A DNA stretch of 7,298 nucleotides, taken from NCBI GenBank assembly GCA_025354075.1, contig JANXNO010000517.1, positions 1 to 7,298 of the forward strand, read 5' to 3'. A program made the translations under genes and the position numbers. Each line of letters starts with the position of its first letter. The stretch's first letter is position 1. Source of the stretch: Burkholderiales bacterium (lineage in GTDB: Bacteria > Pseudomonadota > Gammaproteobacteria > Burkholderiales > Casimicrobiaceae). The notes under the pieces were generated by a model that saw only the letters and a list, made by a program, of their open reading frames with translations, made no database searches and was not told where the DNA came from. This document shows, piece by piece, positions 1 through 5,548 of the stretch.

Positions 1-896
1 GTGTAGCTCGCAGCCGTACCCACCACAAAGCTCGCCGTGCTCGCCGTCTTCGTCAGCGTCAGCTGCGGGCTGATATCTGTAACAGTCACGGTTCCTAGAC
101 AGCGTGCGAGCAATTCTCCAACGCAGCCCGGATCACCCGTAGTGTTGGTCGCGATATTGGTCACGCTGTTCGTGCCCGTCTTGGTTACCGTCAGCGTTAC
201 CACCGGCGCGTTAACCGCACCCGCAGCAACCCCAGTCGTCGAGACGCAGCTGACTTTGCTGGTGACGTCGTTACCCACCAGCGGCAGGCCTGAAGAAGGG
301 GTGCAGACAAAGCCCGCGCCTGCCGCTATCGCAGTGACCGTGACGCCGGTCGGGATCGTGTCCACGACTGTGGTCGGATTGGTACTGGCCACCGGGCCGC
401 TGTTCGAGGCGCGCACCGTGAAGGTGAAGCTCGAACCCAAGGCGGCACTTGCCACACTGGCAACCTTGGTGATCGTCAAAATTGGGGTGCTATCGGTCAC
501 CGTTACGCTACCCGTGCATCGCGCGGGCAGCGGTGCCAGGCACGTTGGATCACCCGTGCTCGCGGTCGCGGTATTGGTCACGCTGTTGGTGCCTGTCTTG
601 ATCACCGTCAAGGTAGCAACTGTGGCATTGACCGCACCCGCAGCAACCCCCGTCGTTGAGACGCAGCTCACTTGACTGGTAGTGCCGTTCCCCACCAGCG
701 GCAGCGCCGTGGATGGGGTGCAGACAAAGCCTGCGCCATTAGTGATCGCGGTTAGCGTGACACCGGTCGGGATGGTGTCAACCACCGTCGTCGGGTTGGT
801 ACTGGCCACCGAGCCCGCATTGCTGGCGCGCACGGTGAAGGTGAAGCTCGCGCCGGAATCGGCGGTAGCCACGCTGGCGATTTTTGAAATGGTCAA
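1..896 (-). repeat. Tandem 417-bp coding repeats (139-residue DUF11-like units)
   Basis: Three in-frame units are visible within the exported repeat protein. Unit 1 is 896-480 (residues 231-369), unit 2 is 479-63 (370-508), and unit 3 starts at 62 and is cut by the window edge. Units 1 and 2 have the same length and align without gaps, with about 107 of 139 residues identical by hand count. The best conserved blocks are SFTFTVRASN, NPTTVVDTIPTGVT, GAGFVCTP, VSCVSTTGVAAGAVNA and KTGTNSVTN. Each full unit has four cysteines in matching places (FVCTP, VSCVS, the GDPxC site and ARC), which suggests disulfides within each extracytoplasmic domain. Equal length and high similarity point to fairly recent duplication. 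Further copies probably lie beyond the window. Confidence 0.88.
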
Positions 897-1586
897 TGCG
901 GGATTAGGAACACAAAATGCAAGCTGGCTGACGCCAATGAACTGTGTCGTCGGCGCGGCTATGGCGGGCCCAGACTCAAACGCGATCGCAGCCGTCGTCA
1001 CCGGATTGGCGTGACTGATGGTGACGTTGCAGGAGGCATCATTTGTGGCGCAGTTGTTGAGGGTGGTCGCAGTGACCTGATTGCCCGCGATTGTGTGAAT
1101 TGCGCCACCAGCAATCGTCGGATTTGATGGCGTAACGCCATTAACACCCGTCAACGTCAACCTGTCTTGCCACTGTTGCCCGCCGCCGTTGGGGTCACCG
1201 TCCACATCACCAACGACGTAGCGGAGCTTGTTAACCTGCTTGTTGAAGGCCATCGTGATGTTCACGGTTTGACCTGCACTAACCTGATCCATCTCGATCG
1301 ACAACGCGTCGGCGATGTTGCCGCGCAGCGCGTTTTGAGGCGTACCAGCGTTCTGATTCGGGCCGGCCACAGTGAATCCGATGGTTACGGCACCAAGGCC
1401 TGCGCCGGCGCTAAAGCTCTGCGACAAGCTGCCCGCAGGCCAGCTACCCGCCGCGAAACTAAAAGTCGTCAACGTTTCGTTGGCACCACAAGCGCTAGAT
1501 TGAGCGTAAGCGTCACCCGTGCCAGCGCCGTAAATGCAGAACGAGCCGACGATAGCTGCGACAGATTTGGCGACTTGACGAAACAT
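1..1586 (-). CDS. Large exported DUF11-type repeat protein, 3' end outside window
   Basis: Reading leftward from ATG at 1586-1584, the frame stays open for 528 codons to the window edge, so the C-terminus is missing. Residues 1-28 are a typical signal peptide: FRQVAK basic start, hydrophobic core about 8-22, and AYA before a likely cleavage at Q29. Residues about 30-228 form a Gly/Thr/Ser-rich, probably beta-rich domain that I cannot name. It contains an Asp-rich loop DVDGDPNG (127-134) that resembles a calcium-binding loop. From residue 231 come DUF11-like repeats (LTISK, LTITK and LTLTK starts at 231, 370 and 509). DUF11 proteins are usually surface or secreted proteins, often with a sorting signal or anchor at the C-terminus; this cannot be checked here. 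The start was chosen because it sits directly before the signal peptide, although its ribosome site is weak. In-frame alternatives are ATG 1634, ATG 1640 and GTG 1700; the last has a better GGTGGA site. The specific role is unknown. Confidence 0.85.
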   Translation of the reverse strand, partial: MFRQVAKSVAAIVGSFCIYGAGTGDAYAQSSACGANETLTTFSFAAGSWPAGSLSQSFSAGAGLGAVTIGFTVAGPNQNAGTPQNALRGNIADALSIEMDQVSAGQTVNITMAFNKQVNKLRYVVGDVDGDPNGGGQQWQDRLTLTGVNGVTPSNPTIAGGAIHTIAGNQVTATTLNNCATNDASCNVTISHANPVTTAAIAFESGPAIAAPTTQFIGVSQLAFCVPNPALTISKIASVATADSGASFTFTVRASNAGSVASTNPTTVVDTIPTGVTLTAITNGAGFVCTPSTALPLVGNGTTSQVSCVSTTGVAAGAVNATVATLTVIKTGTNSVTNTATASTGDPTCLAPLPARCTGSVTVTDSTPILTITKVASVASAALGSSFTFTVRASNSGPVASTNPTTVVDTIPTGVTVTAIAAGAGFVCTPSSGLPLVGNDVTSKVSCVSTTGVAAGAVNAPVVTLTVTKTGTNSVTNIATNTTGDPGCVGELLARCLGTVTVTDISPQLTLTKTASTASFVVGTAASY

Positions 1587-1735
1587 TTTTAATCCGGGAG
1601 ATGCGGAGCATCGCGGGGACGCATCGCTATGCATGGCCATGTCGGGTTTGAACGACAAACCAACGCCTTGACGCGTGGCCGACCTGTTAACGCTTTTCAC
1701 GATTTCCACCCTGGTGTCCTCGACTGATTGTCTTG

Positions 1736-1750
1736 TTGTGGTGACCACAA
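1736..1750. promoter_or_regulatory. Operator-like dyad TTGTGGT-G-ACCACAA
   Basis: This is a perfect 7-bp inverted repeat around one central base. It lies 150 bp upstream of the ATG at 1586 of the leftward repeat-protein gene, and only 36 bp upstream of that gene's alternative GTG start at 1700. The short, spacer-poor dyad suits a dimeric helix-turn-helix regulator; the GGT-N-ACC core loosely resembles sites of some GntR-family proteins. No regulator gene is in the window, so the factor is unknown. Confidence 0.35.
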
Positions 1751-1797
1751 ACCCCAAAACCTATTGCTGGCTTTATGAGTCAAGTCTGGAATGTAAC

Positions 1798-1876
1798 CGC
1801 TTTATGGCCATATTGGAAATAGTTCAATAAAAAAATAATCAACAAAATCAGTTACTTATGACGCCATCATAAAGCG
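1798..1876. promoter_or_regulatory. GCTTTATG inverted copies and overlapping TTATGA dyad
   Basis: CGCTTTATG (1798-1806) is matched by its exact reverse complement CATAAAGCG (1868-1876). A third copy, GCTTTATG, lies at 1770-1777, 29 bp left of the first. The right-hand copy overlaps a perfect 6+6 dyad, TTATGA-cgcca-TCATAA (1856-1872). On the minus strand this dyad includes TATGAT (1871-1866), which resembles a -10 box for the leftward gene. The arrangement would suit multiple binding sites of one regulator, but no known motif is recognised. Confidence 0.3.
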
Positions 1877-1974
1877 ACAAATGACTGTACAACGACAATA
1901 ATCGTCACTTGCTATTTATAAACAGCTTTCCATTGAATAATCTGTTTAATAAGGGCTTAGCTGTCTAAACGCGA

Positions 1975-1988
1975 TAAAGTCGACTTTA
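1975..1988. promoter_or_regulatory. Perfect 14-bp palindrome TAAAGTCGACTTTA
   Basis: This is a self-complementary 14-mer without a spacer, in non-coding AT-rich DNA 240 bp upstream of nudC. With no loop it is not a hairpin or terminator candidate. A binding site for a symmetric dimer is the natural reading. Its half-site contains GACTT, the pentamer that recurs several times further right toward nudC. Confidence 0.35.
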
Positions 1989-2066
1989 AAGCCAACTCAC
2001 ATCTGGGCCCGAGTTAAATAAGCCTTTCGCAGAAAAGCTGATACTTGTCTGACTTTGGGCGAATAA

Positions 2067-2083
2067 GTGACGTAAAACGTCAC
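2067..2083. promoter_or_regulatory. Operator-like dyad GTGACGT-AAA-ACGTCAC
   Basis: This is a perfect 7-bp inverted repeat with a 3-base spacer, 144 bp upstream of the nudC start. It is too far from a T-run to be a terminator. The TGACGT/ACGTCA half-sites look like a dimeric regulator site, but I do not recognise the family. It differs in sequence from the other dyads of the region, so more than one factor may be involved. Confidence 0.35.
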
Positions 2084-2227
2084 GCCGCCGCACGATAAAC
2101 CCGTTCGACTTAGAAAAGTCTTAAATTTGGAAAACAGACTTCGATACAACGGCGCAAGACTTCGACGGCGCATAGCCTCATACCCCCCCCAACCGCCACA
2201 AATTTCCACGCCACTTAAAATCGAGCG

Positions 2228-3058
2228 ATGCTTGTTAGCCCATCCAATTTCGCCCTGGTCGCCTCCACCATCCATGATTCAGCCGCTGAACCTGACGCGC
2301 TGAGGCTCTGCTTTCGAGGCAATGAACTATTAGTGGATGAGTCAGGCGGCGCGCTTCGCACCGTGGCCGACACCGCGTCCGGAAAGGACGTGATCGTGGT
2401 CGGACGCTGGGGCGAACGGTTGGTCATCGCCGAGGCGCTGGCGTCTGATGTGCCCGCACCGGTAGGCGCTCGCTGGGCGGGATTGCGCAGCCTGTTTGGT
2501 GTGATGGCCGACGATCTGGTCTCGATTGCCGGGCGCGCGGGGCAACTGCTTGACTGGGATCGCACTCACCACTATTGCGGTGTCTGCGCCACGCCGACGC
2601 AGCGCGACCTGAATGAGCGTGCTCGACGTTGTCCGGCTTGCAAACACGCATCCTACCCGCGGATTTCGCCCGCCATGATGTGCCTGGTCACGCAGGGCAA
2701 TCAGATTTTACTGGCGCGCAACGTCAACTTTCCAGCCGGACGGTATAGCGCGCTGGCGGGTTTTCTGGAAGCAGGCGAGAGCATCGAGGACGCTGTTCAC
2801 CGCGAAGTGCGCGAAGAAGTCGGCATTGACGTGGGTGAGCCCAAATATTTCGCGTCGCAATCGTGGCCGTTCCCGAATTCATTGATGATCGCTTACACCG
2901 CCGAATACGCGGGCGGCGAGCTGAAGCCCAATGGTCATGAGATCGCCGAGGCCGACTGGTTTGACCACAGCAACCTGCCGCAGCTTCCGCCACGCATCTC
3001 GATCGCGCGCGCGCTCATCGAAGACACGTTGCAGCGTTTGCGCAACGGTCAACCGTAA
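2228..3058 (+). CDS. nudC: NAD(H) diphosphatase, Nudix family, zinc-ribbon type
   Basis: The enzyme splits NADH (and NAD+) to NMN(H) and AMP; family members also remove NAD caps from RNA in the cytoplasm. The protein is 276 residues, slightly longer than E. coli NudC (257). Residues 1-110 are a poorly conserved N-terminal domain. A zinc ribbon uses C117, C120, C135 and C138. The complete Nudix box runs from G178 to I200, with E184 and the REVREEVG core at 192-199. Downstream, SQSWPFPNS at 210-218 matches the SQPWPFPxS signature of NADH diphosphatases, with Ser in place of the first Pro. The start at 2228 gives a full-length protein; its ribosome site is weak, with only GAG five bases before the ATG. 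It reads away from the leftward repeat-protein gene and lies 94 bp before the TPR gene. No clear terminator follows it. Confidence 0.95.
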   Translation: MLVSPSNFALVASTIHDSAAEPDALRLCFRGNELLVDESGGALRTVADTASGKDVIVVGRWGERLVIAEALASDVPAPVGARWAGLRSLFGVMADDLVSIAGRAGQLLDWDRTHHYCGVCATPTQRDLNERARRCPACKHASYPRISPAMMCLVTQGNQILLARNVNFPAGRYSALAGFLEAGESIEDAVHREVREEVGIDVGEPKYFASQSWPFPNSLMIAYTAEYAGGELKPNGHEIAEADWFDHSNLPQLPPRISIARALIEDTLQRLRNGQP

Positions 3059-3152
3059 CGCGCGCCCGCTTCGGTAGCATGATGTGTGCTGCGGGAACCT
3101 TCCCTGTAGCCAACGTACTAAAATTCAAAGATACCTAGGGAAATCGATCAAC

Positions 3153-4286
3153 ATGTTCTTGCAACGCAATCGCAGCCTTCGAAGCCTCACTGGCCCATTG
3201 CGCGTCGTCCTGGCCACCACGCTGCTTGCTGTTTGCAGCAGCGTCAGCGCGCAAAACGCCGACCTGCAAGACATCAACCGTCTGTTGAAAGCTGGCCAAA
3301 CGCAGGTGGCGCTTGATCGCGTCAATGTTTATCTGACCAGCAAGCCAAAGGATGCCGTCGGCCGTTTTATCCGCGGCCTTGCGCAAGCTGAGCTGGGCAA
3401 AACCAACGACGCCATCATGACTTTTCAGGCGTTGACCGAGGACTATCCCGAGCTGCCGGAGCCCTATAACAATCTGGCCGTGCTTTACAGCTCGAAAGGC
3501 CAGTTCGAAAAAGCCCGCGTTGCCCTGGAGCTTGCGATCCAGACGCATCCCAGCTATTCCACCGCACATGAAAACCTGGGCGACATTTACGCCAAGCTGG
3601 CCAGTCAGGCGTACGACAAGGCGTTGCAGCTCGACAAGGGCAATGGCACGGTCGCAACCAAATTGAATCTGGTTCGCGACCTGTTTTCTACCAATCCGAA
3701 AGCGAACACAGCGCCCCGCATTACCGCCAGCGCAGCAGGCTTGACGTCCGCTGCTGCACCCGCTCCCGTTGCAGCCGCCCGACCGGCTACGACCGCAGTG
3801 GCGGCCGCCTCAACACCACCGGTGGCAGCGAAAGCGGCACCTGCGGCACCAGCAACCACCCCCGTGGCCGTGCCTGCCGCAGCCGTAGCAGTGGCCGCCA
3901 AAGCCGAGCCGGCAAAACCCGCCTCGCCTCCACCCGTGGCCGCCGATGGCAGCGCCGACGTGCTGAACGCCGTCAACAAGTGGGCGACCGCATGGGCGGG
4001 AAAAAATCCTGACGGCTACCTCGCTGCGTACTCGAAATCGTTTAAACCTGACGACGGCACTTCACGCTCGGCGTGGAGCGCAACACGCCGCGAACGCATC
4101 ACCACGCCAAAACGCATCAAGGTCGAGGTGTTGGGCGCATCGGTAGACATGGTGTCCACCACCGAGGCGAAAGTGACCTTCCGTCAGGCCTACAGCTCTG
4201 ATGCGTTGCAAACCCGTTCACGCAAGACATTGACGCTGAATAAAGAAGGCGGAAGCTGGCTGATTGTCCGCGAGCGCGTGGGCTAG
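3153..4286 (+). CDS. Exported TPR protein with C-terminal Cds6/NTF2-like domain
   Basis: The predicted protein is 377 residues. Residues 1-33 are a signal peptide (basic RNRSLR, core VVLATTLLAV, cleavage after VSA), so the mature protein should act in the periplasm. Residues about 35-165 hold three TPR units plus a shortened fourth (LGDIYAKL...AYDKALQLD). Residues about 184-266 are an Ala/Pro-rich flexible linker. Residues about 268-377 are a Cds6-type NTF2-like domain with W277, W281, Y289, Y293, F297, W308, F343 and W369. The next gene carries a related domain. TPRs suggest a protein-binding scaffold; the partner may be the adjacent transpeptidase (inference). The ATG at 3153 was chosen because it begins the signal peptide and has an AGGG site 12 bases upstream. 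An in-frame ATG at 3084 would place 23 odd residues before the signal. A -10-like TAAAAT lies at 3119-3124 without a good -35. Confidence 0.88.
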   Translation: MFLQRNRSLRSLTGPLRVVLATTLLAVCSSVSAQNADLQDINRLLKAGQTQVALDRVNVYLTSKPKDAVGRFIRGLAQAELGKTNDAIMTFQALTEDYPELPEPYNNLAVLYSSKGQFEKARVALELAIQTHPSYSTAHENLGDIYAKLASQAYDKALQLDKGNGTVATKLNLVRDLFSTNPKANTAPRITASAAGLTSAAAPAPVAAARPATTAVAAASTPPVAAKAAPAAPATTPVAVPAAAVAVAAKAEPAKPASPPPVAADGSADVLNAVNKWATAWAGKNPDGYLAAYSKSFKPDDGTSRSAWSATRRERITTPKRIKVEVLGASVDMVSTTEAKVTFRQAYSSDALQTRSRKTLTLNKEGGSWLIVRERVG

Positions 4287-4296
4287 CCTTTTTGCA

Positions 4297-5526
4297 ATGA
4301 CGCGTTTCCCCCTTCCCGCAGCGCAGCGCGAGCGCGCATTCAAACCCATGGCACGTCTGGCCAGGGGGTTGATTGCGGCCGGACTCATCGCCTTGCCCAC
4401 CGGCGTAATCGGCGGTGGCGGATTCGGCTTCAGCGACGCTGAAACGTTGTTGCTTAAAGCGCTGGGCGAGATCCGGATTGCCCGTCTTGACCTCGCGGGA
4501 CTGACCATCACCGAGCTTTTGGGCCGATACCCCAATTTCAGACTCGCACACCTGGTTCAAGGCGACCTGTGGCTCGCCAAATACCGGCAAATCGACAGCC
4601 TTGGCAGCGCCTCGCTACAGACTGACTCGCTCACCGGATTGCGCGCTGAGGCGAGCGCCCGTGTGAAGCGCGAGCAGGATGCCGTAAAGCCTGACCAGGT
4701 TCCTGCCAACTTCTGGCGACTGCCGTCAACGCAGCAGTTTGCGCTGGCGGTTGACGTCGATAAATCCCGTCTCTATGTGCTAGAAAATCAAGCCGGTCGA
4801 TTGGTTCGTGTCGCCGATTTTTACGCCACCGTGGGCAAAGCCGGGGGCGGCAAAGCACGAGAAGGGGACCTGCGCACACCACTGGGTGCCTACACGCTGC
4901 AGGGTGCCATTTCCCGCGACAAGCTGTCGGATTTGTACGGTGCGGGAGCCTTTCCGCTGGACTACCCCAACACGTGGGACCGCATTCAGGGCAGAAACGG
5001 CTTCGGCATCTGGCTGCATGGCGTCCCGGCCGACACCTATGCGCGTGCGCCGCGGTCAAGCGACGGTTGTGTCGTGGTGTCCAATCCTGACCTGAAGCTC
5101 ATTGAAAAATTCATCGCTCCGGGTCGCACCTCATTCATCATCGCGCAGAGCATTGACTGGGTTGACAAAGACGCCGCAGGAAAGCAGTCGCAAGGCTTGC
5201 TCACCGCGGTGGAACGTTGGCGCAGCGACTGGCAGGCGCTTGATACGCCGCACTACCTGCAACACTATGCGCCCAACTTCGTCAGCGACACGCAGCGTCT
5301 GCCTGAATGGCGCGAGCAAAAAACCGCGATAAACGCAGCCAAGACGTGGGCCAAAATTGAACTGGGCAATCTGTCCGCCGTCCAATATCCGGGCGAGAAG
5401 ACGCTTGCCGTCGTTACATTCGACCAAAACTATCAAAGCAACAATCTGAGCGGCCAGACTCGCAAACGCCAGTTGTGGCAGTTGATTGGCGGTCGCTGGC
5501 AAATCATTTACGAAGGCTCAGCCTGA
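4297..5526 (+). CDS. Exported YkuD-family L,D-transpeptidase with C-terminal Cds6 domain
   Basis: This 409-residue protein is probably a periplasmic, cysteine-dependent peptidoglycan enzyme. It has a long basic N-terminus with a hydrophobic stretch about 24-40 (signal peptide or anchor). A TPR-like helical segment follows at about 47-100, then the YkuD domain at about 147-284 and a Cds6/NTF2-like domain at about 300-408. The YkuD domain has the EGDLRTPLG motif (189-197), catalytic-site His241 in WLHG and Cys258 in SSDGCVVVS; the spacing of 17 fits the family. The common SHGC is SDGC here. The C-terminal domain has W308, W312, Y320, Y324, F328, W338, F375 and W401. The family can make 3-3 crosslinks, attach lipoprotein or (YafK/DpaA-like) remove it; the sequence does not decide. 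The ATG at 4297 lies 10 bp after the TPR gene's stop and has no Shine-Dalgarno, suggesting coupling. ATG 4348 is an alternative that gives a more standard signal peptide. Confidence 0.9.
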   Translation: MTRFPLPAAQRERAFKPMARLARGLIAAGLIALPTGVIGGGGFGFSDAETLLLKALGEIRIARLDLAGLTITELLGRYPNFRLAHLVQGDLWLAKYRQIDSLGSASLQTDSLTGLRAEASARVKREQDAVKPDQVPANFWRLPSTQQFALAVDVDKSRLYVLENQAGRLVRVADFYATVGKAGGGKAREGDLRTPLGAYTLQGAISRDKLSDLYGAGAFPLDYPNTWDRIQGRNGFGIWLHGVPADTYARAPRSSDGCVVVSNPDLKLIEKFIAPGRTSFIIAQSIDWVDKDAAGKQSQGLLTAVERWRSDWQALDTPHYLQHYAPNFVSDTQRLPEWREQKTAINAAKTWAKIELGNLSAVQYPGEKTLAVVTFDQNYQSNNLSGQTRKRQLWQLIGGRWQIIYEGSA

Positions 5527-5548
5527 CTTTTTTTACCTACAAAACACC

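Larger units (their letters stand above)
1587..2227. other. Divergent AT-rich intergenic region with many dyads
   Basis: About 640 bp separate the leftward repeat-protein gene from nudC. No convincing gene is present; the only sizeable frame, minus strand 2275-1997, runs into nudC and looks random. The stretch from about 1790 to 1990 is visibly much richer in A and T than the flanking genes. The region contains three perfect 7+7 dyads (1736-1750, 1975-1988, 2067-2083) and a 6+6 dyad (1856-1872). The octamer GCTTTATG occurs at 1770-1777 and 1799-1806, with its reverse complement at 1868-1875. There are also many GACTT/AAGTC pentamers in 1977-2162 and a run of eight C at 2183-2190. Promoters for both flanking genes should lie here. 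I could not find a sigma-70 -35/-10 pair with good spacing; isolated -10-like hexamers exist, such as AATAAT at 1936-1941. Confidence 0.6.

Noticed and set aside
37..1014. Two long plus-strand open frames (37-675 and 682-1014) with internally repeated protein sequence.
   Set aside because: They lie antisense to the minus-strand repeat gene. Their repetition mirrors the 417-bp repeats, the sequences are Val/Thr/Ala-rich without domain character, and the minus-strand frame has a signal peptide and recognisable DUF11 blocks.
1167..1592. Plus-strand 141-codon open frame.
   Set aside because: It is antisense to the signal peptide and N-terminal domain of the repeat protein, with no family resemblance.
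1898..1948. TAAACAG ... CTGTTTA inverted repeat (1919-1925, 1942-1948) with nearby TTGCTA and AATAAT as a nudC promoter.
   Set aside because: The -35-like and -10-like hexamers are 21 bp apart, outside normal sigma-70 spacing, and the 16-base loop makes the inverted repeat unremarkable in AT-rich DNA.
1997..2275. Minus-strand 92-codon open frame in the intergenic region.
   Set aside because: It overlaps the nudC start on the opposite strand, reads through the C8 tract, shows no recognisable motif and has no convincing ribosome site.
3065..3095. CCCGC ... GCGGG hairpin with inner AGCA/TGCT pairing after nudC, as a possible terminator.
   Set aside because: The left arm has a six-base bulge and no T-run follows, so intrinsic termination is not supported.
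4281..4293. GGCTAGCC palindrome followed by TTTTT at the end of the TPR gene.
   Set aside because: The 8-bp palindrome has no loop, so it cannot fold into a stable hairpin, and it sits between two probably coupled genes.
4631..5059. Minus-strand and alternative-frame open frames over the transpeptidase, cyclophilin and lpxH genes.
   Set aside because: All overlap well-supported genes on the other strand or in another frame and show only the biased composition expected of shadows in GC-rich DNA.
5515..5534. AGGCT-C-AGCCT followed by a T-run at the end of the transpeptidase gene.
   Set aside because: The centre is one base, leaving only a 3-bp stem when a realistic loop is allowed, and ppiA follows after 22 bp.
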